In this document: one piece after another, positions 22,995 through 34,599 of the stretch
Layout: the number at the start of each line of letters is the position of its first letter
Position numbering within the stretch: position 1 is the first letter of the stretch
Source of the DNA: Epiperipatus broadwayi
Lineage: Eukaryota; Onychophora; Udeonychophora; Euonychophora; Peripatidae
Length of the DNA stretch: 64,000 bases
Direction: 5' to 3'
Assembly: GCA_028023455.1 (NCBI GenBank)
Contig: JAQFVV010006255.1
Span: 7,112,501 to 7,176,500, forward strand
Made by a program: the position numbers and the translations under genes
Notes under the pieces: model-generated
Database searches by the model: none
What the model saw: only the letters and a program-made list of their open reading frames with translations
Told to the model about the DNA's origin: nothing

Positions 22995-23096
22995 CTGTAA
23001 TTTCTTGAACCCACGCAATTGTTCAACCATTTGCAATGATGATCAAAATTCTTAATACATTTGTTACAACTCCTGCAATGTTTAGTTCTTACATCT
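22995..23096 (-). CDS. DHHC palmitoyltransferase, catalytic zinc-finger exon (ZDHHC1/11-like, partial gene)
   Basis: On the minus strand, after an AG acceptor and before a GTACTT donor, the exon reads [13 protein letters not shown], then [16 protein letters not shown] and SRNY. This is the core of the DHHC cysteine-rich domain. It has paired zinc-binding cysteines and histidines, the catalytic Asp-His-His-Cys, and the CKWLNNCVG and NY signatures. DHHC enzymes sit in Golgi, ER or plasma membranes and transfer palmitate from palmitoyl-CoA to protein cysteines; the DHHC cysteine carries the acyl intermediate. [13 protein letters not shown] is closest to ZDHHC1/ZDHHC11 in what I know of the family. 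All expected catalytic residues are intact, and with good splicing to the next exon this points to a live gene. The first two transmembrane helices and the preceding Cys-Cys half of the finger were not found upstream. Confidence 0.92.
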
Positions 23097-24180
23097 CTAC
23101 AAATATATATATATATATATAAGTATTAAAGACTAAGAAAATAAGTCAACTATGGAAATACATAATTATGATTAAAGAAATTTATTATACACTTTAATTC
23201 AATTTTTTTTTCTTTTACATAATTTAATTGAAAAGTCTTTCAGCATTTTCATGTCATTGTCACATAACAATGACAAGAAAATGTTGATAGAGATCTCAGT
23301 TAAATAATAATAATCTAAAAAAAAAAAAAACATCAAAGAAAAGTAATAAAATCCATTAATTATAATCATTTACTTGTCTGTATTACATATAAAATATAAT
23401 ATTAAATATATTATATATATCATACACACGAAGATATGTATAAAAACAATTTAATCTCATACACATATAGGTGTATTGGTAAAAATTTCACTAACACGTC
23501 CACTTTCTATAATGAAATGAATAAAGAAGAAACTATAATTTAATGGATCTATCAAATGATGGTTCACAAGGATTTGAATAGTTTTATATTCTTATTTAAC
23601 TTCTAAGGAAAATTAGTTAGATAGCCATTTACCAATCAAATATAGGATAATTCGTTAAATTGTCTATTTAATATATATTAAAAAAATTAAAATTAATTGG
23701 AATGGAAAAAAAACATCAATTTTTATTATGTCAAGATTCTAAATCAATTCATGGACATTGGACATAAATGACATCTCCCATTTTTTTAAACTAATAAATA
23801 AAATCTTTCTGCTCAGTTGCCTAATAATTTTTAACTGAAATAGCAGGTTTTCTTGAAAGCAAAAATAAATGTGTGAAAGACCATTCTTTATATTTAAAAT
23901 CATGATAAACAAATCAAATTATAGTCCTTATTTCAAGAGGCTGAAAGTCAGAGGACATAAAAATCTTTTGATTAAGAATCCAGACTGCCATTTGATCATA
24001 ATTTTGTATTTAAGTATATATAAGCCTGTGTATTTTAGCTATTACATATTGGGTGTGACAATAATCTCAGCCTCAGGGTGGCCTTTGAGCATTCCATCAT
24101 CAGATTTTCAATTGGATGGACGGTTGAAGAGTTGGAGTGTGGAGTGGATTGAAGCCTGTCCATTAAAGTAGGAGGATTTG
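23097..24180. other. AT-rich sequence upstream of the catalytic exon (probably intron)
   Basis: Starts with an (AT)n run next to the splice acceptor (23101-23121). Around 24008-24048 a segment tatataagcctgtgtatttt repeats one found at 24401-24430 and 22690-22718, so the foldback family extends beyond its recognised ends here. No exon seen. Confidence 0.5.
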
Positions 24181-24396
24181 CTATCTTAATATATATCTGA
24201 GCACTTGTAGCATATATGTGTAGAGATGGTAATCTGGATCAACTGATGATTACTGGTTTAGCATGAAATACGTATATTGGTGATTATTTATCTTTTCAAC
24301 ATATGTGTTCAGGTGTATCAGTGTTATGAGATAGTGTGGAGAGTGATGGGTCATGTGAAAGTCGGTGCTCATACCCTGTCTATTACATATATAGAC
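24181..24396 (-). mobile_element. Foldback element, copy b (one terminus missing)
   Basis: The reverse complement closely matches 22436-22640: the same terminal GGGTATGAGCAC...GACTTTCACATG start, CACACTATCTCATAACACTG, and the AATCATCAGTTG and CATCTCTACACAT blocks. The second inverted terminus is absent, replaced by unrelated sequence after ttaatatata. It is flanked by direct copies of a tatataagcctgtgta segment. Confidence 0.78.
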
Positions 24397-24584
24397 ACAG
24401 GTATATATAAGCCTGTGTATTTCAGCTATTTAAGTATGTACAATGGTAGGTCCATTTTGAGCGAAAAAAGATTGCATGAATTGAAAGAATTGTCTAATAT
24501 TAAATGAGATATAATCAGACTTTATGAAATTTAAAAAAAGATAAAGGAATAATTGATTTAAAAAGTGAACATGCATTTCATTGT

Positions 24585-25347
24585 AAAAGCAGAAATATTG
24601 GAAACACAAATAGAATAGAATCCATGGAACACAAAAAATGGAAGAACAATATTGTGAAGATTGATTTTATATTAGTCATACTGGTAAGCTTATCTATTCA
24701 ACTTTATGAAAGATTTTGAATGTGATAATTCAGGTTTGTGTCCTACAAATTCTCACTGAAATGAAGAAATAGAGAATATTTTTATATAAATGTAGAAAAT
24801 GATTTTTACATACATCAAACATTTTAAATGCTGAGGTAATAAATTTGATTATGGAGACAGATATGAGAAATTTTTAGAATTTTCAGAAAATCTGAACATT
24901 ATTAATTTTTTCTTTGAAAAAAATTGTTAAATAAACATAAACATGGAAGCATTCACATAAAAAATATAGCAAAATTGGATAAAATTTTGACTAATAAAAA
25001 GTATGTATTATAATGCAAAGATAGAAACAAAAAAATATTATGAAAGAGAGTATTATCAGTTGATATTTCTAATTTTCAAAAATATTACATAGAATTTAAA
25101 TTAAAACTCATTAAAGATTTTAAATTATTAAAAGGTTTCAGAGATGTTTAGACTTGAATGACATTGATAATAAAATAACTGATATCCTATTAAGAGCTGC
25201 TGCATGAAAAGATACACAAAAGCAATAATTTACCAGTTAAAGTTTCGGATGAAATAAGATAATGGATAAAAACAAAGAAGTATGAAAATATTTTTTAATG
25301 ATCCATTAAAAAAAAGTGAAAATCTGGAATTCTATAAAATGATAAGA
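24585..25347 (+). mobile_element. Second, more decayed RTE LINE copy (endonuclease part only)
   Basis: Nucleotide similarity to 7385-8285 is visible throughout: aatattggaaacacaaatag against aatattggaaatacaagtgg, then caatattgtgaagattgat, and later aaaattggataaaattttgact, the same order as in the first copy. Many stops and deletions interrupt it. It ends near 25347, at a point equivalent to the linker before reverse transcriptase in the first copy. Confidence 0.8.
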
Positions 25348-25351
25348 GAGT

Positions 25352-26350
25352 TAATGCCTTGACAGCAGTTTGAAATTCTTGATTGTTATCTATATTGGGA
25401 TTGTCTAAGTAGCCTTGAGCATTATTACACTTATTATTTAAGTAATACTTTGGGTGCAATTTTGTTGTGATAGGAGAATAGGAACAAGACTGAAAGGGAA
25501 AGCACTGATGTATGGGGTGGAAACATGGCCGACCACTAAGAAAATAGAAGACAAACAATGTGTAACAGACTAGAAAAGACAAAGTGAGAAATAACTTAAT
25601 ATGAAAAAATATGAAGGTAAGGAAAGTCAGTGAAAAAAATGAAGGAACCAAGGTTGAAGTGGTTTGGAGATGTTAAGAGAAGAAAATTACATCGGAAAAA
25701 AAATTATGAAGATGGAACCACTGGGGAAAGGGCCAAGGGCAGACCCAAGACTAGATAGATTGACCGAGTGAAGAGTGATCTGCAGGAGATGTCACTCAAG
25801 GAGGAAATGGCTTCAGATCGACCAATCTGGAGACGAATGATCTGCACCAGCGACCAACTTGAAGTGGGATTAATCAAGCTGTGGAAGAAGAAGAAAACTT
25901 TGGGTGCAATTTGTAATGTTATAATTGACTATTTATTGGTCTATATTCAGAACAGATTATATTTATCTGTTTAAAGAAGTTTATATGGAGGGATCCCACT
26001 TCTATTGCTAAAAGGAGGTTGCCTTGATAAGAGTTTGAAATTCTTGATTGTTATCTATATTGGGATTATCTAAATGCTGACTGGTTTCTAATGGTTACAT
26101 ATAAACTCATTTAGCTTTGAGTATTATTACACTTATTATTTAAGTAATAATTTGGGTGCAATTTGAAAATTATAATTGCTATTTGTAATGTTATAATTGA
26201 CTATCTTTCTATCTACAATTTCAATCTCTGTGGTCAAGTTGCAATCTTTAGTGTCTATATACATATATGAGATCATTAATAGAGTTGGGATTGATAACAG
26301 TTTGAAATTCTTGATTTTTATCTATATTGGGATTGTCTAAGTGTTGACTG
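25352..26350. repeat. Three-copy AT-rich repeat block, first copy interrupted
   Basis: A segment reading cagtttgaaattcttgattg followed by ttatctatattgggattgtc recurs at about 25362, 26035 and 26299. The first two copies continue into ttattatttaagtaata and then tttgggtgcaattt and aatgttataattgactat. The third stops earlier. The first copy carries the LINE-tail insertion described separately. Confidence 0.8.
25447..25912 (+). mobile_element. 5'-truncated LINE tail with 16-bp target duplication
   Basis: The insert at 25463-25896 is flanked by the identical 16-mer actttgggtgcaattt (25447-25462 and 25897-25912). The related block at about 26145 has the near-equivalent site without the insert, so it serves as an empty-site comparison. 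Reading frames show PRLKWFGDVKRRK and SLKEEMASDRPIWRRMI, typical of the C-terminal tail of LINE reverse transcriptases (LRWFGHVxR and DRxxWRRxI patterns). The tail ends in a GAAGAAGAAGAAAA-like run. This is a different family from the RTE copies at 7.3 and 24.6 kb. Confidence 0.85.
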
Positions 26351-26399
26351 GTTTCTAATGTTTATATGTATGTACACACTCAAAATAAAAACATTTTTC

Positions 26400-28377
26400 T
26401 TTTAAAACTTGCTTATTTATCACTAAATCATTAATATTTACTTCTTCCTTTCTGATATTTTACTCATCTCAAAAGGATTTTATCAAAAGACAATATATAT
26501 ATAAAAGATAAATTTTTAAAACATTCTCAATAATTAATAAATCATATTAAAATTTCCATAGTATCATAAATTACTTACAAATTCTATTGTTAATATAACA
26601 TATATTTTTTCACCCATCCCATTTTTTAATCTGACAGAATAATAATAACCAAACCACATACTGAGAAAGGCTTTTTAAGTGTAAAATTATTATTGATATT
26701 TATATAACTGTTATATTTACTGAATATTTTATGGAAAAACAGCATGAAGATTTTTATTGTTTTCCAGTATTGATAATATATATATATTGTAATCTTATGG
26801 TTGGGCTCAATGTTTATCAAACCCTATCTAAATGTTCAATTATATAAAATTTTAATTGGTAATAATTAAAAGTAAATAAATATTCAATATTAAATAGGTA
26901 TATTATTATATAAATACAAGTGGTGTGTTATCATAGTTGCCAAATTTTATTATAAAAATAAATAAATATTATCAATAAATCTTTTGAGAATGATAAAAAC
27001 TTAGACTGTTCAAGATAAGCTAAGCCCTCTGTCCGGTTGTATATGAGATTTTATATGCAGTCCGTGAGATGGACTAATGTTCGATAGTATCAAAAAATAA
27101 TAATTTATTAGTGTCATTATTAATTTAAAAGAAATATATCTTATTATTATTAAATATAATCAAAAAGATTTAAGATGATAACTATTTTAAATTGATCTTT
27201 ATAATTAATTCTTAAGCACATTTTATTGCGATTTAAAATAATTTTGAACAGTTTAATTAGTTATCGTTCATGCTTATAGGTGTAGAATTATTAATTATAA
27301 CTTAATGTACACATGTATAACAATTTAATTGGTTTATTATTTGGTATAATTTTTTCTCATGAAAATTCATAAATAGGAGAACAACAAGCAAGATGCATAG
27401 AGAACAGAGAGAACAAAAAGAAGAAACATGAGAGAAACAATAATGTCTAAAATAGGGTATTTAAAAAATTGTCAAAGTAAAATATTGAATTGGATTAAAA
27501 ATGAAATTAAGTTTTTTTAATGTGCAAGTAATGGAGTAGAAGACCCATTTGGCCTACTACATGATACACACCACTTCTGTCAATTCATAATTGTCAAGGT
27601 TCATATATAAAGCTGGTAGACATCTTGGAAATGAAATATCCCACTAATAATGGATTTCAAATGTACACAAAACAAGAAGTTCATAAGAACAAAGTTTTGT
27701 TCTATATTTTATAACTGTTTTAATTATAATATTTACTGTATGCATTATAAAGATAATTATAAATTATTTGATATAGCAAGAGGAAAAAAGAGAAAATTAT
27801 CTGTTTTCAACAAGATGAATGTAAAATAAGAAGAACTATATAATTAGATACTCAATGTCTTTTATTGCTGTTTTGAATTTATAAGGCATGTAGTGTGAAA
27901 TATAATACTAAAGCTAATTTCAAATGTCACAATTCAAGTATGCTATATTAATTTCATTACGTGTAGAAGATAAAATTTTAAAAAGAAAAAGAGAAAATTG
28001 TTATATTGCAATTGAATAAAAATATAGTAATAACTTATACCTACCTAAGAAAATAATACAAATGAAGACATTGAAATAAAGGTGTATAAAGTATTTATTG
28101 AGACTTTTAATATAAAATATTCTCAGTGTTGCAGAAAACTCATGTTGATGCAAATATAAAAAAAACTGCCATCTTGAAAATTCATTACAAGCAGAATTGA
28201 TACATTTTTTTTGTAAGCTGAATTGTAGCATTTCATCAAAAATGAATTAAATGCCAACTTAAATTTTGTTTTATGAATTATTACGACAATCATATTATAA
28301 ATCATATATTAATCCTTAAATATCACAATTAACCAATAAAATATAGGGAATAGATACACGATAGGAATAAGTTTTTA
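26400..28377. other. AT-rich sequence with one GC-richer patch at about 27015-27095
   Basis: No gene seen. The patch (ctaagccctctgtccggttg, later cagtccgtgagatggacta) contains a small hairpin, agtcc pairing with ggact. It stands out in composition but matches nothing I recognise. Confidence 0.45.
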
Positions 28378-28489
28378 GTCAAGCACTGTTAGCCGAGAGG
28401 TCATCATGGCCGCCTTGCAAGCAAGTAGTTGGTTGCAGACGGTTGTGGGTTCGTGTTCCGGTCGATGCTATGATATATGAAAAAAAAAA
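28378..28489 (+). mobile_element. tRNA-derived SINE, second family member
   Basis: Starts gtcaag as in the copy at 7051. It has an A-box-like TTAGCCGAGAGG, an anticodon-arm-like gccgcCTTGCAAgcaag, a B-box GGTTCGTGTTCC (28448-28459), the shared 3' motif GGTCGATGCTATGA, and a poly(A) tail. The anticodon-like triplet here would be TGC (Ala-like) rather than TAC, so the tRNA origin is not settled. Flanking duplications are not clear. Confidence 0.82.
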
Positions 28490-31400
28490 AGTATCAAGGT
28501 TTATCTTCAACTTCATTTAACTTCCGGAATAACAATGTGCTGATGCTTAAAAAATGAAACTATGATTGTTATAGATTTTTTTTTGTTTTACAAGAACGAA
28601 TGTGAAACTAAAGATTTTATTAATCATTTTATTATTAATGATATGTTTTATTTATGATATTATATATTGTTATTATAAGTATTAAAAAAAAGGGGTTTGT
28701 GTAAAAAAATTCAAATTCGCAATAAATCTAAATTTAATCAGATATAAAAAAAAAGCAATCTTATTTATTATAAATTTGATTCATATTTAAAATATGAACA
28801 CAGGTAATAGATTATTATAGTTTATTCTTGATATTTTCTTTATAGGATAAAGGGAAACACTTGTTCAATAATAATGATAAATAGTATATAACTTGCTCAA
28901 TTTAAGGGTATTCAACATGGTATTTAATATTATTATAATACGTGACTAATTAATAGTTAATGATAGCTATACTTATGGATCATTCTCGAATTGATAATTA
29001 TAAATTTTATGTATCAAGTAGCAATCCATACCGTTTTGCCAATGACTTTATATTGTACTGTATTTTATTTTAGTACAATTTACATTGGCAATTTAGAAGT
29101 TAAATTATTAAATTCCTAAAAAGATAATATTTTTCTTTAAATATCTGATTGATTTAGTTTGGACAACATGGGTTGTATATATATATATATTTGTGTGGGG
29201 GTTAAAAGAAATCAAAAAAAGAGAAAAGATATAAAGAGTATAATAAAAACAAAAGGGGAAGCTACTTTTTTTTTTTGTAAAGATAAGAAACTTTTTTTTT
29301 GTAAAGATAAGAAAACAAACCTTTATAGTGAAGCCATTATCAGTACATAAGACAAAATCGCAGCATTCCTTTGGTAATTAAAGATGGCAACCCAAGGGGA
29401 AAAAGGATGACTTTGTGAGCTAAATTACATTAAATTTGGACTAAATTAACAGGAGTCAACAAGAGTTGTTTGTGCAGGAGACTAAAAAAAAAAATCAGGA
29501 CTATAAAAAGAAAAACACATCATGCCTCAGGATTCTTAGATATTTGTTCCTGAAATAAATAGTTCAAAATAAATAGTAAGCATTGAAGAAATTATGAAGA
29601 GCATGTCCAACTACTCTCACTGGCATGTTAAATCATACTAAGATGTGTGAGTAGAAGAAGTTCATTTACCGATGTTGCTTTTTTTGCCTGATGTGAACTA
29701 TTATAAGTGAAGCCATCTCTTACTAAACCTGAAACCACTGGGTACTTTTACACTGCAAAAATATCGAACAGCAGATCCCTCCTAAGATAAATCCATGCAT
29801 GGTAAATTCTATAATATTATACGTGAACAGTTAAACTTACCAGTAAGAAACTTTATTAATTCAAATATCAGTGATCACTTTCTCTTGAACTCTTAAATGT
29901 GATAAACTGTTGTCTTGAGTAGTATCAATTAAAATAAAATCTTATCAGTAGTTTTAATCCCTATCTATTTTCTCTTATATTCTCCCAATAATATAAATAT
30001 TTCATTGTGTATCAATAAATTTAAATATGACTTACGTTGATATTTAGTTGTTGATTATTAATTGTCTAAATTCATTTAAAATTAGCCATTATTATAATTA
30101 GATTAAATAAATTGCCGATGCTGTACTTGAAAACACAATCCTCTGGTCATTTCAAATAACTTACGATAACAGTTGATAGAATAAAGGGGGTGGATCAGTG
30201 GACTTTCATGCAAAGTCCTGACACTTTTCAAACAAATTAAAAGCTGGCTTACTCATCCCTATTATTCTAGTAGTTACTTTAGGTGAAAAGGGTTTGTGTG
30301 ACCAGGCAAGATAATTGCATCGATAAAATTCACTGAAAATTTTCTAATGAAAAATGTAATAGATTGAACATAATTTGGTCACTGAATATGAGGTAATTAA
30401 TTCATAAAAACCCTAATTATAATATGGATGGTATAATATATTCATGATACATTAGATTAGTATTAGATTTATCTGTTGTCATAGTAAATAGTTATAATGA
30501 AAGGTATATAGCATTTTGGAATATGTAATAGGTTCATGCAACATCACATCAGGTGAACTTATTCTCTTTCCCTGAGTGATGATATAAAATTATTGTGGGT
30601 GAATTATGAATAATAATTATTAAACTTTGAAAAGATTAAGGCCATATTTTGTAGTATATTAAGCTAGTTATTAAATAAGGCAATACCACCCCTTTTCTTT
30701 TTCTCACAACCCTAAAGATGCTCCAGAAGCAACACTGGGATTTCAGACCATATGCAGTCATGAGATGGTCATGGTCTAGGTTGATTAGTTTGTTCTTTTT
30801 CATAGCTCAACCCTACTATATCTTTGAATATATATGTTTTATTATGCATCATATTTAAGTTTAATGGTTTGGTATAGATAACAATAGAATCATTTTTGAA
30901 GTATGTATTTGCAGATGTAGATTGTATTTAGCACTAAGCAAAACAATGGTAAATGATAATATTAGTTAAAAGCTATTTTATAGTAGATTATTACTTGTCA
31001 TTTATCCATTCAAGATGATCCCATCTATATCATTAAACTACATTATCTATCATTTATACCCAAGTTATTTTAAAATGCCAATAATTTATTTAGTCTTAAA
31101 AAAGTCCAAGTTGTTTTTAAAATGCTTATATTGTATTAAAGTAGTAAATAGATCCTAAGAGATCTTTCAGTAATCATAAAATGATGTTAAATCTGGTTAT
31201 ATGTAAATTTCTATCATATTTTCCCAGGATTATGTTTTCTTTATTTTTCCTAATATTTTCATAAAATTTTGTAAATAGTGTAAATAAATTTTGTTTTAAA
31301 ATATATTTAGTGGTCTGTGTCCTTATTGCTAATTACCATCCATATTGTTATTGCTATTGTTCTCAACATATTATTTTTACTGTCATAAAGTCACCATCAG

Positions 31401-31745
31401 TTAATATAATAGATTTTATTATGTGTTAGCATATCAAAATAAATTTTGTTGAGTTCTTACATTTAAAGTATCTAAAGTTTCATCAATTATGGATCAAAAC
31501 ACTGATGACCGGAAGTTACATGTGTTATTTTTTAAAGACGAAACATTTAACTTTTAGAATAACCTGTTTATCTGAATCGTTAAATATATCATTTCACTGA
31601 CCTTGATCAGACTGCCCATAGTTATTTAATAAAATATAATTTGTAAATTATTGTGTTGCTTTATTAAGAATTTATTTGCACTTTGTAAAGCTTAAAGTTC
31701 ATATTATTGTTAGTATTGGGATTTCCAAATATTCTTTATTAATTC
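28490..31745. other. AT-rich sequence without recognised gene
   Basis: Around 29160-29830 composition is a little less AT-rich. It holds a short tandem repeat (gtaaagataagaaa preceded by a T-run, twice, 29268-29312) and worn sequence that may be an old retroelement end. The rest is featureless. Confidence 0.45.
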
Positions 31746-31749
31746 TATT

Positions 31750-31938
31750 TTGTTTTATGAGCGGTCTTTGTTATATTTGAATAGTGGCAAAATCCCTTCC
31801 ACTGACCCGAGTGTATCTTTGAAAATAGTAATATTTAAGTTATTTGAACCCTGCAAAAGTAAATTACTAGTTAGCAGTTGTAATTTTGAATTTATGATAA
31901 TTTTTATGGCTGAAGTCATTTATCATAGTTTGCCTTGA
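31750..31938 (+). pseudogene. Possible transposase N-terminal remnant (IS1182/IS5-like), weak
   Basis: The frame reads LYLNSGKIPSTDPSVSLKIV and then a segment ending CNFEFMIIFMAEV. The pattern GxPSxDPxxxLKxxI, followed by a short charged stretch and a hydrophobic NxxxxxF segment, resembles the N-terminal DUF772 part of IS1182/IS5-type transposases. It is only about 60 residues, and the catalytic DDE part is absent. It could be chance in AT-rich DNA. Confidence 0.2.
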
Positions 31939-32039
31939 TCTCTCATGTTTATTTTTATTGTTTAATTGAGTTTATATAATTCTAAGATGTAAATTTCTTC
32001 TCTAGTTTCTTTTTAAAAACTTGTAGTTTATTTTAAACA

Positions 32040-33960
32040 ATTTATTCAATATCTAATTAACAACAACCAAAAAAAATATGATAGTATGACATTTCAAACA
32101 CCCATTTCATAAAAAAAATACATTTTCACAAAAATTATATTAACCAACCAATTAATTTTTATTCATGAATTAACTTAAACTAAGAGTTTGTTAAACATTT
32201 TCGAAATAAAAGATAACAATCTTTGATTCTACCCAGAGGACACATTCAGAGAAAAACACTTAGATTGACAGCAGATTACATATAAATATTTAAAAGCTAT
32301 TTTACCATTTGTAAAAGGAAATTGTCTTTTACAAAAAAAAGATAACATTTCACAATTTTAAACATCGTAACTTAATGAAATTATTTAACATTGTCAATTC
32401 TTACACATACAAAAAAAACTTACATTTATGAAACAAAAAACAATTTTCTATCAATAAAAATAGTGTGTTACATATCAAAATATAGTAATATCTCAAACAA
32501 TAGCTTTAATGTTTATGGAGTCCTTTTCAATTGCCACTTGCAGTCTTCTTTTCAACTGAGCTTTTTTTGGAGGCTTCTTAGACATGTGCATGGTTAAAAT
32601 ATTTTTTTCCTGGTCTGTAGCAATTATAGGTATATAAAAAAGAGCAAATTTTGGTCTTTGTAGTTTTCTTAATTTTTCAGGTGAGACTGACACAGACAGA
32701 AATTCATGAATTCTTGGTTGAAGACTAGGTTGCAGATGACTTTAGAGGGGTACCTTCTCTACATTTTTATTTCAGTGAAGGTAGGTTACATGGAGAAAGG
32801 TGATGCCTAGTTTTTAGATGAATCTAGCACATGGTTTTCATTGTACAAAACAGTTTTTGTGCTAAACTTATAGTATGATAAAAGCTTAATTAAAAAACTT
32901 CTATTTTATTCAATAGCTTGGTAAAGATTATTGCTGTATTATGCCACAGCTTGGTCAAGACTTCTGCTTCTTTCTTCTTTAGAAACTGGATTCAAATTTC
33001 TCTGCTTTCTCTTTAACAGCTAAGTTAGAAATACTTGTCTTTTTCAGCAGCTGTATTAAGATTTGACTGCTAGCTTGGTAAATACTTCTGCTTTTTTCTT
33101 TTTTAGAAGCTGGATTCAAACTTCACTGCTTTCTCTTTAACAGCTAAGTTAGAAATACTTGTCTTTTTCAGCAGCAGTATTAAGATTTGACTGCGATCTC
33201 TTCAATAGTTAAGTTAGGAATTATTTCTTCTCCTACTGTCTTTTTCAGCAGCAGGAGTGAGACTTGACTGCTTTCTTTCTTCAATAGTTAAGTTAGTAAT
33301 ACCTTCTCCAGACACTTGGGTATTATCACTTATTTATACCCCCATATATATATATTTCTAGAACAAGCTTACCCACAAGCCAATTACAATTAAAAAAATT
33401 TCCTAAATACAATGATTCAGACAATTCCCTCCCCAATCATAGATATTGAAAACAAATCAAGAACTTAAATTAACATCATAAAATTCATGACATTCCTTTA
33501 TAATTAAAAACAAATTTTCCTGCAAAAAGAAACCCAAGATAATCAGTTAATTGCAATGATTTGATTTTTCTTTTTCATTAAAGAGAGATAAAGAAAAAAA
33601 AACTCAGATTAATTAAAAATAAAATTTACAAAAGTATTAAAATCTTATTTTGTTCTTTTGTTCTTCCCTCTCTTTTACTTTTTTTTAAAAGTATACTCTT
33701 AAATATATTTAATGCTTAAGAATTCTCTTACTATCATATTGGGGACTTAAAAAAATATTGAGATAAATAATGGCCATTTATAAAAAAAATAATTCTAAAA
33801 AATTAAATTTTACTTTCCCACTATTAATTAATTTTTTATATACTCAAACCTAAGAAAAATGCTGCCAACTATCTAATTATTTATTTAGTGCACTTATGTA
33901 ACCAACTAGTTATGTAACCTGTCTTATGTTGGAAATGAAATTGAGTTAAATCACTTTCTT
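32040..33960. repeat. Left long direct repeat (LTR-like), with internal 115-bp tandem repeats
   Basis: Matches 38300-39960 in order: aacaaccaaaaaaaa, tgatagtatgac, ttgattctacccag, a ctgtctttttcagcagcagg block, acttgggtattatcacttat (one base different in the right copy), ctcttaaatatatttaatg and caaacctaag. Between about 32940 and 33190 a unit reading tttaacagctaagttagaaa plus tacttgtctttttcagcagc is tandemly repeated with a period near 115 bp; a third, worn unit follows. Confidence 0.8.
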
Positions 33961-34599
33961 GATATTTTAGTTTGATTCAGCCAATTTCATTTCACTACAA
34001 GAAAAAAATATGTTAGTCATGCTTTGTTGTGCATTAACATTTCCATAGATTTACAATCTGGGGAAACAATTTATTAAACCTTGTTGGACTATTTGGTCAA
34101 AAGTAAATACCTCATTTCTTGGGTCTATTGTTAGTCACCCTTTGCTGTACTTTAACCATTACACAGACTTACAAGTTGTGATATAATTTTTTAATTAAGC
34201 TATGTTAGGCTATTTTTGGAGATGGGGTGACTATTGGCCCAATATATGCATGTTTGCCTCTGGCACTATGATGAACAGACAACCTCATCACAGAACACAA
34301 GTTTACAATGCAGTATGAGCACCATAAAGCTACCTCAGTTTAAACACAAACATAATACTACCCAGAGGGCATGTTGAGATAAAAAAATTGACCAAAGGAA
34401 AGTTTGGTCATATGGAATACCTTACTTATTTACTTTAAGGGTTTTATAGTCTCCACACCCATGACACAGTTGTGCCTAATAGACAATTCAGCATTCTACT
34501 GATTGAGGCGCTTATTCAGAAAAAGTTTAAAACCTATGTAGTTGCAGTGCAGAAATAAAACATTGGAGCATCATGAATACACTGGCAATACTGCAATAT

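Noticed and set aside
24090-24130. CTGATGATGG on the minus strand as a second hammerhead
   Set aside because: No GAAA box and no stem at the right distance.
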